Origin: Bacillota bacterium
Lineage (GTDB): Bacteria > Bacillota > Clostridia > Lachnospirales > Anaerotignaceae
NCBI GenBank assembly: GCA_019422105.1
Contig: JAHZDZ010000001.1
Location: 331,751-395,750 of the forward strand
Reading direction: 5' to 3'
DNA: 64,000 bases
The notes under the pieces: model-generated
What the model saw: the letters and a program-made list of their open reading frames with translations, nothing else
Database searches by the model: none
Told to the model about the DNA's origin: nothing
Shown: piece after piece, positions 8,263-16,398 of the stretch
How positions within the stretch are numbered: position 1 is the stretch's first letter
Layout of the letters: each line of letters opens with the position of its first letter
Made by a program: the position numbers and the translations under genes

Positions 8263-9429
8263 ATGTTGAACATACATAAAAAAATCGGTATTATCGGCGG
8301 CGGTCAGTTAGGCCAGATGATGATACTGGAAGCAAAAAAAATGGGTATGTATATAACAGTTCTTGACCCAACTCTCCACTGCCCCGCCCATACCCTTGTG
8401 GACGAGCATATTGTGGCAGACTTTGACGATAAAGAGGCTATACGCCTTTTAGCGCAAAAAAGCGACGTTATCACCTATGAATTTGAGCACATAGACGCCC
8501 AAACCCTCAAAGAGCTGGAAAAAGAGGGAATGCCGGTCTATCCGACGGCTGCAAGCCTTGAAATTATCCAAAACAAATATACTCAAAAAACACTGCTTCA
8601 AAAGCATGGCCTGCCTGTCCCCTCCTTTGAAGAGGTAAAGAGTACAGAGGATATTCAAAAGGCTGCCGCCCGCTTTGGCACTCCCATGCTTTTGAAAACC
8701 TGTACGGGGGGCTATGACGGAAAAGGAAATTTTGTCATTGAAAGCCCTTCTAAAATAGAAGAGGGTTTTCAGGCACTCGGAAACGGCACTCTTCCACTTA
8801 TGGCGGAAGCCTTTTTCCCCTTCGTCATGGAAATTTCCGTTCTGGCCTGCCGCGCTGCTGACGGTGATATACGCGTTTATCCCGTTGCGGAAAATATCCA
8901 TCACAACAACATTTTGTCCAAAACCAAAGTCCCTGCCGGAATCTCAGAGGAGACAACGAAAAAAGCAATGGATTTGGCCAAAAAGGTTATGGAGGTATTC
9001 CAGGGTGTCGGCATGTTCTGCGTGGAGATGTTTGTCGGCAGGGACGGAAATGTAGCTGTCAACGAGGTAGCGCCCCGCCCCCACAATTCAGGCCACTATA
9101 CAATAGAGGCGTGTATCACCAGCCAATTTGAGCAGCATATTCGTGCTGTCAGCGGCCTGCCTCTCGGCTCCCCTGCACTGCTTACTCCGGTTGTGATGTA
9201 CAATATACTGGGAGAAGAGGACTACGATGGAAAAGCACTTGTGGAGGGAGCAGATGAATGCCTGAAAATTGACGGTGTTACCCTTCATGTATACGGCAAG
9301 GAAACCTCCAAGCCTCTCCGCAAAATGGGCCATTTGACTGCCATTGCCCCTACACTTGAAAAGGCAGAGGAAAACGCGGACAAGGCAAAGAAAGCAGTTA
9401 AAATAAGGGGCGAGAAAAAAATAGTGTAA
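8263..9429 (+). CDS. purK: N5-carboxyaminoimidazole ribonucleotide synthase
   Basis: ATP-grasp enzyme of de novo purine synthesis; it makes N5-CAIR from AIR, bicarbonate and ATP. The N-terminal dinucleotide-binding-like segment is KIGIIGGGQLGQMM. The ATP-grasp core has KTCTGGYDGKGNFV and the metal-binding part FCVEMFVGRDGNVAVNEVAPRPHNSGHYTIEAC. The 388-residue length is normal. The ATG has GGAGG at good spacing. No purE or other pur gene is present in the window, so purK stands alone as a monocistron ending at a bidirectional terminator. Confidence 0.96.
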   Translation: MLNIHKKIGIIGGGQLGQMMILEAKKMGMYITVLDPTLHCPAHTLVDEHIVADFDDKEAIRLLAQKSDVITYEFEHIDAQTLKELEKEGMPVYPTAASLEIIQNKYTQKTLLQKHGLPVPSFEEVKSTEDIQKAAARFGTPMLLKTCTGGYDGKGNFVIESPSKIEEGFQALGNGTLPLMAEAFFPFVMEISVLACRAADGDIRVYPVAENIHHNNILSKTKVPAGISEETTKKAMDLAKKVMEVFQGVGMFCVEMFVGRDGNVAVNEVAPRPHNSGHYTIEACITSQFEQHIRAVSGLPLGSPALLTPVVMYNILGEEDYDGKALVEGADECLKIDGVTLHVYGKETSKPLRKMGHLTAIAPTLEKAEENADKAKKAVKIRGEKKIV

Positions 9430-9469
9430 AACTGACCGTAACAGTTATGCAAAATCTTTACAGAAAATA

Positions 9470-9522
9470 AAAAAGGGCCGTAAAAAATCAAAACCTCAAG
9501 GTTTTGATTCTTTATGGCCTCC
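9470..9522. terminator. Bidirectional terminator between purK and the MerR gene
   Basis: A long stem pairs GGCC (9476-9479) and ATCAAAACC with GGTTTTGAT and GGCC (9516-9519). On the minus strand it is followed by CTTTTTT, on the plus strand by TCCTTCTC. It separates two convergent genes. Confidence 0.8.
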
Positions 9523-9547
9523 TTCTCATTCATCAGATTTAACACAC

Positions 9548-10360
9548 CTACTCTGCCCTTACAAGAAGCGCCTGTATCTCATAAGGTGAATTAGCCGGGT
9601 CATAAAGGCTTTTCAAGTATTCGCAGGCAATCACAAAATCAAATCTTAAATTATGCTCCCCACAATATTTTTTGAAAAAGCTTAAATCAAAGCCGTCAGA
9701 TAATATTTGGCTCTGACAGCATACATAATCTCCCTCCGGTATTGTGACAAAATAAGTTGACTCCCTCTCAGGCACTCCGCTGACGGAAACAGTAGAGTGA
9801 GTGGGATAAAATTCATTCTCTAACAGCCTGTCAAAATCCAATATATAGCCGTAGGGATTTAAAACCTGCAATGCTTTGTGTTCCGGCAAGGCTATAACCC
9901 GTCTTAATTCCATATCCATGGCGTACATGGAATCACTCCCCAGACAGGGCACAGAAAGCATTTTCCTCTTACCGATATGCTTGATATAAATGTCCTCCGT
10001 CGTCTGCAGCGTTTTGGAATACTCGAAGAATTCCTTCAGCCACTTTACATTCTGCTTTTTTTCCTCCAGTATCCTCTGTTCCTCCTCCAGATTTTTCTCC
10101 TGCTGCCTCAAAAAACTCTCAATTAAAGACAAATCCTTTGTCTGAAAAATCTCCTTTAAATCCTTCAGAGGCATGCCGATACTTTTATACCGTTTTATTT
10201 TGTCAATAAAAGAAAACTGGTCATAGGTGTAATAACGGTAGCCATTATTGGGGTCGGTATACCGCGGCTTTAAAAGACCGATTTCGTCGTAGTGCCGCAG
10301 TGATTTTATAGAAACATCATTTATTTTTGCCGTCTCTCCTATGGAGTAAATATCCTCCAT
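9548..10360 (-). CDS. MerR-family transcriptional regulator with C-terminal effector domain
   Basis: 270 residues from the chosen ATG at 10360 (MEDIYSIGE); AAAGGAG lies nine bases upstream, while the longer frame to 10387 has no better site. The N-terminal winged helix is classical MerR: YSIGETAKINDVSIKSLRHYDEIGLLKP then NGYRYYTYDQ. A long coiled coil follows (residues about 80-125, EEEQRILEEKKQNVKWLKEF). The C-terminal half resembles a ligand-binding (GyrI/BmrR-like) domain. It is divergent from the PLP-lyase/MFS/SSS operon, whose promoter has a 19-bp spacer with a dyad. It most likely activates that operon by DNA untwisting. Confidence 0.9.
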   Translation of the reverse strand: MEDIYSIGETAKINDVSIKSLRHYDEIGLLKPRYTDPNNGYRYYTYDQFSFIDKIKRYKSIGMPLKDLKEIFQTKDLSLIESFLRQQEKNLEEEQRILEEKKQNVKWLKEFFEYSKTLQTTEDIYIKHIGKRKMLSVPCLGSDSMYAMDMELRRVIALPEHKALQVLNPYGYILDFDRLLENEFYPTHSTVSVSGVPERESTYFVTIPEGDYVCCQSQILSDGFDLSFFKKYCGEHNLRFDFVIACEYLKSLYDPANSPYEIQALLVRAE

Positions 10361-10442
10361 ACGCCCCATCTCCTTTTTACTTAACACAATAAAAGGTATC
10401 GTTTTGTGAATTTTGTATAAAAATTATCAAATATGTTTTGAA

Positions 10443-10473
10443 TTGACCCTTACCTAAGGGAAGGGTTTACACT
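10443..10473 (+). promoter_or_regulatory. MerR-type promoter/operator of the PLP-lyase operon
   Basis: TTGACC (10443-10448) and TACACT (10468-10473) are separated by 19 bp, the over-long spacer typical of MerR-activated promoters. A 21-bp dyad fills the spacer at 10446-10466: ACCCTT-A-CCT, central A, AGG-G-AAGGGT. It is symmetric except for one pair. Confidence 0.88.
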
Positions 10474-10550
10474 TTAGTCAGATAAGAAAGCAACAGCTTC
10501 CAAATGTTACATACTGCTTATTGTTTATATTATAAAGGAGGAACAAAATC

Positions 10551-11714
10551 ATGTCAAAAATATCTTTAGAGGGATTGGCACTTGATACACAGCTGATTCA
10601 CGCCGGGCATAAGGTAGACCCTGTCACCCACGCCATGGCAAGCCCTATTTACCAGACCGCAACCTTTGGCTTTGATACTGTGGAGGAAATGGATAAGGCA
10701 TGGGATCAGCTGGGGTATCTTTACACCAGAGAGGGAAACCCCTCCGTTATCGCACTGGAGGAAAAGCTGGCTGTTCTTGAGGGCGGCGAAGCGGCAGTTG
10801 CCTGCGGCTCCGGCATGGGCGCTGTGTGCTCGGCACTCCTGACGCTTTTAAACAAGGGCGACCATCTGCTGTGCTCTGAGGGCTTATTTTTTCACAGTGA
10901 TATTTTCATGCGTGACGCTTTGGAGAAAATGGGCGTTGAGGTCAGCTTTGCCGATTTCAAGGATATAGAGGACGTCACCCAGAAAATCAGAACAAACACC
11001 AGCATACTGTTTATTGAGACGCCCGCAAACCCAACTTTAGGCGTTGTAGATATTGAGGCTGTGTCAAAAATCGCTAAGGCCAATGAATGTCTGTTTATAG
11101 TGGACAGCACCTTTGCGCCGCCTCCTGTACAAAGACCGCTTCTGTGGGGCGCTGATTTAGTGGTTCACAGCCTGACAAAATATATTAACGGCCACGGCGA
11201 CACCTTAGGTGGCGCCGTCATAGGCCGCAGAGATCTGGTGGAAAAAATCAAATATCCCGGCATGCCCTGCTTTACCGGCGCGGCTCTGTCCCCCTTTAAC
11301 GCTTGGCTTATCATGCGGGGCATGATGACTCTCGAGATGCGGGTGGAAAAACACTGTAAGAATGCACTTGCTATCGCATCCTTCCTGGAGGCAAGACCCG
11401 AGGTGGAGCGCGTCATATATCCGGCTCTTGAAAGCCACCCGCAGCACGCTCTGTGCAAAAAGCAGATGAACGGCATGGGCGGCGGTATCGTTTCCTTCTG
11501 GCTGAAGGACGGCATAAACGGCCTTACTGTAAGGGAAGCGGATTATAAATTATGCAACGCCCTGAATATACTTACAATCGCCACAAGCCTGGGCGAGGGA
11601 CATACTCTGATACAGGTGGAAAACAGCAATATGGTGCGTATCGCCGTTGGCCTTGAAAACTCCGGCGATTTGATAAGTGACTTGAGGCAGGCTTTTGAGG
11701 CCCTTTCCAATTAA
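10551..11714 (+). CDS. PLP-dependent gamma-lyase family enzyme (Cys/Met metabolism), atypical
   Basis: Fold-type I PLP enzyme of the Cys/Met metabolism family, 387 aa. Family signatures are YTREGNPSV, ACGSGMGAV, ETPANPTLGVVDIE, the PLP aspartate in VDSTFAPP, and the Schiff-base lysine in SLTKYINGHGD (about residue 209). Two oddities stand out. Where methionine gamma-lyase has LYGCT with an active-site Tyr, this protein has LFFHS. The region between SLGEGHTL and VRIAVGLE is about 15-20 residues shorter than in canonical enzymes. Reaction specificity is therefore uncertain; a methionine or cystathionine gamma-lyase label would be a guess. AAAGGAGG precedes the ATG. It is the first gene of a MerR-controlled operon with two transporters. 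Confidence 0.85.
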   Translation: MSKISLEGLALDTQLIHAGHKVDPVTHAMASPIYQTATFGFDTVEEMDKAWDQLGYLYTREGNPSVIALEEKLAVLEGGEAAVACGSGMGAVCSALLTLLNKGDHLLCSEGLFFHSDIFMRDALEKMGVEVSFADFKDIEDVTQKIRTNTSILFIETPANPTLGVVDIEAVSKIAKANECLFIVDSTFAPPPVQRPLLWGADLVVHSLTKYINGHGDTLGGAVIGRRDLVEKIKYPGMPCFTGAALSPFNAWLIMRGMMTLEMRVEKHCKNALAIASFLEARPEVERVIYPALESHPQHALCKKQMNGMGGGIVSFWLKDGINGLTVREADYKLCNALNILTIATSLGEGHTLIQVENSNMVRIAVGLENSGDLISDLRQAFEALSN

Positions 11715-11731
11715 TAAAGGAGGAAAACAGA

Positions 11732-12994
11732 ATGAGCGGAAATAAAATTGACTGGAAAAAGTATTTGATTATCTTTATCATCGCAAGCGGTACAACAGTT
11801 ATGTACAGCCTGCCCTATCTGAAATCAACGTTTTATGACCCAATGCGTCAGGCTCTCGGCCTTGACCACCAGCAGCTTGGCAACCTGCTGAGCGTTTACG
11901 GCATACTGGCAACAATATTGTACTTCCCCGGCGGGTTTCTGGCAGATAAGTTTTCCGCCAAGAAACTCATGAGCTTCTCCCTGATTTCAACAGGTATTCT
12001 GGGCTTCTATTTTGCCACCTTCCCATCCTATACCATGCTGATGGTAATATTTGCCCTCTGGGGTATCACAACCATTTTTACCTTCTGGGCGGCTTCCATG
12101 AAAGTTATCAGAATGCTCGGTGACGAATCGGAGCAGGGAAAGCTTTTCGGGTTTAACGAGGGATTATCAGGCATCGCAGGCGTTGTGGTTTCCTTTATCG
12201 GCCTTTACCTCTTTGAGGTATTCGCGGATGTGACAATCGGCTTTAAATACGTCATATGGCTTTACAGCGGCCTCTCCGTAATATGCGGTGTGCTGGTATA
12301 CTTCCTCGTCAAGGAAAAGAAGGTTGCGGGCGCGGACAATGTAGGTCTTATGGAAATACTCTCCGCCGTAAAAATGCCTAAAGCATGGCTTATCGGTCTC
12401 ATTGTATTCTGTACCTATATGGTATTTTCATCCCTGACTTATTTGAATCCATATTTAAGCGATGTCTTCCGCATTTCCATGGCTGTTATCTCCGCTTTGG
12501 CCATTATCAGGACATATGCCCTTAAAATGGGCTCCTCCCCTGCGGCAGGTATTCTTGTTGACAAGGTTGGTTCATCCATAAAAGTTTTAAATATAGGCTT
12601 TATTGCGGTTGCAATCTGTGAGATAATATTCTTAGTTCTTCCTAGAAGCCAGTCCCTGGCCATGATCGCTGTATTAAATATGATTGTACTGAGTATTATT
12701 ATATTTGGATTCCGCGGTATCTACTTTGCAACTGTAGCGGAATCCAAAATTCCTCTTGCAAAAACGGGAGCCGTTATCGGCCTTGCAAGCTTTGTCGGCT
12801 TCTGCCCCGATGCTTTCTTCTACACCATAGTCGGCGGATGGATAGACAAGGGAGAGCAGGGATATACCTACCTTTTTCTTCTGTGCCTTATCTGCTCCGT
12901 TGTCGGGTTCTTTGCATCCCGCGCCCTTTACGTCTTAAACCATAAGGAAGAAAAGAACGCTGCTCCCTCTCTGAAAGCAGCGCCTGAAAATTAA
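11732..12994 (+). CDS. MFS transporter
   Basis: A 420-residue polytopic protein with about 12 hydrophobic segments. The MFS loop 2-3 motif appears as GGFLADKFSAKK near residue 70. It follows the PLP-lyase gene by 17 bp with its own AAAGGAGG site, so it is in the same MerR-controlled operon. The substrate is unknown; context suggests an amino acid or organic acid linked to the lyase reaction. A second carrier of another family follows. Confidence 0.88.
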   Translation: MSGNKIDWKKYLIIFIIASGTTVMYSLPYLKSTFYDPMRQALGLDHQQLGNLLSVYGILATILYFPGGFLADKFSAKKLMSFSLISTGILGFYFATFPSYTMLMVIFALWGITTIFTFWAASMKVIRMLGDESEQGKLFGFNEGLSGIAGVVVSFIGLYLFEVFADVTIGFKYVIWLYSGLSVICGVLVYFLVKEKKVAGADNVGLMEILSAVKMPKAWLIGLIVFCTYMVFSSLTYLNPYLSDVFRISMAVISALAIIRTYALKMGSSPAAGILVDKVGSSIKVLNIGFIAVAICEIIFLVLPRSQSLAMIAVLNMIVLSIIIFGFRGIYFATVAESKIPLAKTGAVIGLASFVGFCPDAFFYTIVGGWIDKGEQGYTYLFLLCLICSVVGFFASRALYVLNHKEEKNAAPSLKAAPEN

Positions 12995-13005
12995 AATGGA
13001 CCTGT

Positions 13006-13030
13006 CCCCGCTTTCTGCATGGAAGCGGGG
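13006..13030 (+). promoter_or_regulatory. Intercistronic hairpin between MFS and SSS genes
   Basis: Perfect 8-bp stem CCCCGCTT / AAGCGGGG around a nine-base loop, without a following T run. It may act as an mRNA processing or stability element rather than a terminator. Confidence 0.5.
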
Positions 13031-13057
13031 CTGTCTGCTGTAGAAAGGAGGCTAACT

Positions 13058-14467
13058 ATGAGAATTGCTGATATACTGGGTATTGCCGCTATTTTTATAC
13101 TGATTGCCTATGTGGGCTACCTATCCTCCAAGGAGGTAAAGGACATAGACGACTTTACTCTTGCAGGAAGCCATCTGGGCAGAGTACAGGCCGCTTTCAG
13201 CATGGCGGCTACAGAATTTGGCGGAAGCTCTCTTGTGGGCGCTATGGCCCTTTGCTATACCGTTGGCGTAGCGGGAGCATGGTGGGACTGGTCGGCCGTT
13301 CCCGCACTTATTTTGCTGGGTATCTTTTTCGCGGGAAAAATCAAGCTGCCGAAGCTGGTCACCATCACAGATTTTTTTGAGAAGCGCTACAGCTACCCGA
13401 CAAAACTCATTGCGTCTGTGATGCACATCATGGCCATCACCACACAAATCAGCACACAGTTTATGGTGGGCGCCGTCGCCTTAAACGGTATTATGGGTAT
13501 TCCTAAAAATATTGGTATTATACTTTCCGTTCTTTTTGTGCTGCTTTATACCATGGGCGGCGGACTCATTGCGGTAGTCAATACGGACGTTGTCCAATTC
13601 GTCATCATTATACTGTCCATACTGGTGGCTGTGCCTATTTCTCTGGCCCATGCGGGAGGCTTTTCGGGTCTTATGGCAGCTCTACCAGATAACTTTTTAA
13701 GCTATCAGAACATGGACCCTAAAACAGTCATCTCCTGGTGCCTGTTCTGCTTTTTCACCTATGCCACAAGCCAGCACTATATTCAGAGGGTTTTTGCGTC
13801 AAAGGACAAAAAAACAGCCCGCTTTTCCTTTGTGTTCACAGGGGTTTCCTATTTCTTTTACGGCATCGCCGTAAGCATTATCGGTGTCTGTATTGTCGCT
13901 TTGCTTCCAAATCTGGACGACCCTAACCTTGGCTATGCCCTGCTGATTAAAAACTATATGCCGGCAGGAATCGCCGGACTTATATTGGGCGGCATTTTCG
14001 CCGCGTCCATGTCAACGGCGGACTCCATGCTGCTGGCCGCCTCCACGCTGTTTGTAAATGACATATACCAGCCCTTGTTTTCCAAGAAAAAGGCATCGGA
14101 CGGTGATTTGAAAACAATCCGTATCGTGACGGTTGTGGTCTGTCTCTTTTCTCTGCTGATATCTATGTTTATGGACAATATTGTACAGATTATGTATTTG
14201 GGCGGTCTTTTCTACTCCACCTCTGTTTTCTTCCCTCTGGTAATCGGTCTGAAGTGGAAGAGAGCCACAGCACCGGCGGCATTTATTTCCATATTGGCCT
14301 CTGTGTTTGTGGGATTTCTGGCAGAATTTGTCTTTCAGGGCAGCGGCGGCATTTTCGGCCTCCCCTCCAATGTGCTGTCCGCCTCCACAAGTCTGATCTT
14401 ATTTATACTCATTTCAATCATGACCAAAAAGCCCGATGCGGATAAGCTGGCCTTTTTATCTGAGTAA
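13058..14467 (+). CDS. Sodium:solute symporter (SSS family)
   Basis: 469-residue membrane protein from the ATG at 13058 (MRIADILG), chosen because AAAGGAGG lies seven bases upstream; the longer frame to 13019 runs through the intercistronic hairpin. SSS features include the early DDFTLAGSHLG, EFGGSSLVGA, and the mid-protein GGIFAASMSTADSMLLAASTLFVNDIY. About 13 membrane segments are expected. It is the last gene of the MerR-controlled operon. The ion is presumably Na+; the solute is unknown. Confidence 0.9.
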   Translation: MRIADILGIAAIFILIAYVGYLSSKEVKDIDDFTLAGSHLGRVQAAFSMAATEFGGSSLVGAMALCYTVGVAGAWWDWSAVPALILLGIFFAGKIKLPKLVTITDFFEKRYSYPTKLIASVMHIMAITTQISTQFMVGAVALNGIMGIPKNIGIILSVLFVLLYTMGGGLIAVVNTDVVQFVIIILSILVAVPISLAHAGGFSGLMAALPDNFLSYQNMDPKTVISWCLFCFFTYATSQHYIQRVFASKDKKTARFSFVFTGVSYFFYGIAVSIIGVCIVALLPNLDDPNLGYALLIKNYMPAGIAGLILGGIFAASMSTADSMLLAASTLFVNDIYQPLFSKKKASDGDLKTIRIVTVVVCLFSLLISMFMDNIVQIMYLGGLFYSTSVFFPLVIGLKWKRATAPAAFISILASVFVGFLAEFVFQGSGGIFGLPSNVLSASTSLILFILISIMTKKPDADKLAFLSE

Positions 14468-14523
14468 GAAAAAACAGACAACAAAAAAAGCCTTATAAGA
14501 ATATCCTCATAAGACTCAGCTTG

Positions 14524-14551
14524 CCAAAAAAGTTCCTTTGGAACTTTTTTG
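14524..14551 (+). terminator. Terminator after the SSS gene
   Basis: AAAAAAGTTC, loop CTTTG, GAACTTTTTT: a perfect stem with built-in T run, 57 bp after the stop codon. It ends the PLP-lyase operon. Confidence 0.85.
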
Positions 14552-14990
14552 AGTTAATCAGATGTATAAAGATTCGTTCCATCGGCTTTCTGATAACAGC
14601 AGAAACAGACAGTATTTTGCTGCGCAAAACCGCTTTCATCGGCCGGATTTCTTTTCGGTACTACTTAAAACTCCTTCTTACCCTCTAGGGTTTCCCGCAA
14701 ATGATATTTGCGGGAAACCGCCAAACGGGCAAAGCCCTACTAAACTCACAAATTCCCCTTGGGAACGGCTTCGCCGCCGGATTACTCTTCCGATTTGCTC
14801 TGTCTTGCGGATTTCACTGAGGCACTATGCTCCCGAACTCCGGTGTTATCAACAAAAATAGTTTTATTGACAGCCTGAAGACTTTTTTTATTGTTCATTT
14901 CTATAAAAAATTATAAACAGCAAATTGACAGAGAAAGCACATTCATACCACAGTCACAGGCTTTTTGGCCAATGCTCCGGCCAAATGATA
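14552..14990. other. Gene-free convergent region with a strong palindrome
   Basis: No credible ORF. At 14689-14719 there is a perfect 14-bp stem (GGTTTCCCGCAAAT and its complement) with a three-base loop and no T run. At 14855-14878 the phrase AAAATAGTTTTATTGACAGC recurs, with few changes, at 25995-26018. It is probably intergenic repeat debris. Confidence 0.6.
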
Positions 14991-15887
14991 CTACATAGCG
15001 GCGTTAATTGCCGCAACTGCTCCGTCAGCCACTGCCGTTGCAGCCTGACGCACCTGCTTGACACGGATATCTCCCGCCGCATAGACGCCCGGTATTTCTG
15101 TCTCCATTTTTTCATTGACGGGGATATAGCCGTCAATTAGAGTCAAGTCTGTGTAAAGCTGTGTATTCGGCACGGCTCCCGCATAGACAAAAATACCGCA
15201 GCCCCTGTCTTCTATCAATTTACAGGATCCGTCCTTTTCGTTGGAAATTTCAAGCTTTTCCACTTCATCTGTGCCATATACGGCTGAAAGCCTTGCATTC
15301 AGGAGTACCTCAATATTTTTAGACGCCTCAACCTTTCTCATAAATTCTGGTATTGCGCTCAGTTTTTCCTCAAAATGAACGATTGTTACCTTTTTAGCTG
15401 TCTTTGCCAGATAGATTGCCTCTTTTACCGCACCGTCGGCACCGCCTATAACGTATACGTTCTTATCCCTGTAATGGGCTCCGTCCTTGGAAGCATTTAA
15501 ACCGATTCCTCTGCCCTTCAGCTCTTCCTCACCGGGTATGCCAAGCTTTCTGGGTGTGGTGCCGTTGGCAATAATCACCTTTTTCGTCACATAGACAGCT
15601 TTATCGGTTGTGATTGTTTTTACCTCTCCCTTTAATTCTGCCTTTATCACATTTTCATAGACAATTTTTACGCCTGCTTCCAAAGCCTGACGTTCCATTC
15701 TCTTTGCAAAGGTAGCTCCGGTCTCGTTTTCCACGATGGCGGAATAATGGGTTACAGTGGAAACCTTGCCAATAACGCCTCCAACAGAGTCTTTCTCTAT
15801 CAAAACCGTATTTTTACCTCTGCTTACCGCATAAATTGCAGCGCTGATGCCTGCCGGACCTGCCCCCACAATGACAATATCAATCAT
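14991..15887 (-). CDS. Thioredoxin-reductase-like FAD/NAD(P) oxidoreductase lacking the redox CxxC
   Basis: 298 aa, the size and domain order of low-molecular-weight thioredoxin reductases. FAD-binding GAGPAGISAAIYAVSRG is at residues 8-24, the NAD(P)-binding VIGGADGAVKEA is mid-protein, and the C-terminal FAD motif is GVYAAGDIRVKQVRQAATAVADG. Where TrxR carries YCAxCDG, this sequence reads LNASKDG, so both catalytic cysteines are replaced (Asn and Lys). It therefore cannot do classical dithiol exchange through that site. It may be a ferredoxin- or flavin-dependent relative or another NAD(P)H oxidoreductase. The ATG has AAGGGAG upstream. It is monocistronic and convergent with the SSS gene. 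Confidence 0.88.
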   Translation of the reverse strand: MIDIVIVGAGPAGISAAIYAVSRGKNTVLIEKDSVGGVIGKVSTVTHYSAIVENETGATFAKRMERQALEAGVKIVYENVIKAELKGEVKTITTDKAVYVTKKVIIANGTTPRKLGIPGEEELKGRGIGLNASKDGAHYRDKNVYVIGGADGAVKEAIYLAKTAKKVTIVHFEEKLSAIPEFMRKVEASKNIEVLLNARLSAVYGTDEVEKLEISNEKDGSCKLIEDRGCGIFVYAGAVPNTQLYTDLTLIDGYIPVNEKMETEIPGVYAAGDIRVKQVRQAATAVADGAVAAINAAM

Positions 15888-16044
15888 ATTTCAAATCTCC
15901 CTTCGCAGCTTTATTGAATTCTTTGGACACTATTTTGAACACAGTCCCAATACTTTAATTATAGACTTCTTTTTATATAATGTATAATTATAATTTATAA
16001 TATTTTTATAAAATTATTTTATATAAATTCAGATAATACATATG

Positions 16045-16082
16045 AAAAAAGATCCATTGTATTGTATACAAGGACCTTTTTT
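16045..16082. terminator. Bidirectional terminator between the TrxR-like gene and the 94-aa ORF
   Basis: Stem AAAAAAG-TCC-TTGTAT paired with ATACAA-GGA-CTTTTTT. It has T runs on both strands and lies 20 bp after the stop of the minus-strand small gene. Confidence 0.75.
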
Positions 16083-16102
16083 AAAGTCTGCCTATCATTG
16101 TA

Positions 16103-16387
16103 TCAGCGCGCCAGCCACTCATCTGTAAAGGTGTTGCGAAATTCTACCAGTACACTCTCAAAGGAAGGTAACCCCTCCTCCGACAGCCTTTGATAAAACC
16201 TGTCACTTCTATCCGTCCCCATCACCGCCGACCAGAAATATTGACGCATCTTTTCTGCGTTCAGCCGCTCTAAGCGCATGATGGTACATCTGACACCTCT
16301 CTTTACACAAGAAGACGCATCAGAATTTAAAACAGGGTCAAAGACATTTTTATGAAGAAAGTCCATCATTTCCTTTTCCTTTGACAA
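16103..16387 (-). CDS. Small conserved-looking hypothetical protein, second gene of an RHH module
   Basis: 94 aa, predicted mostly helical and soluble, with no signal peptide or membrane segment. I do not recognise the family. Seen features are two cysteines (Ala-Ser-Ser-Cys and Val-Arg-Cys), a basic middle (CVKRGVRCTIMRLERLNAEKMRQYFW) and an acidic C-terminus. The start is TTG at 16387 with AGGAGG seven bases upstream; an internal ATG (MMDFLHK) lacks one. Only 11 bp separate it from the upstream gene, so the two are translationally linked. A partner role (toxin, antitoxin or cofactor) for the upstream RHH protein is a guess. Confidence 0.7.
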   Translation of the reverse strand: MSKEKEMMDFLHKNVFDPVLNSDASSCVKRGVRCTIMRLERLNAEKMRQYFWSAVMGTDRSDRFYQRLSEEGLPSFESVLVEFRNTFTDEWLAR

Positions 16388-16398
16388 AAAAACACCTC

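Noticed and set aside
10551..11714. Firm assignment as methionine gamma-lyase
   Set aside because: Active-site Tyr/Cys positions and a C-terminal segment differ from that enzyme, so only the family is named.
14562..14861. 99-codon open frame after the SSS gene
   Set aside because: It crosses a perfect palindrome and has no ribosome-binding site; composition is not protein-like.
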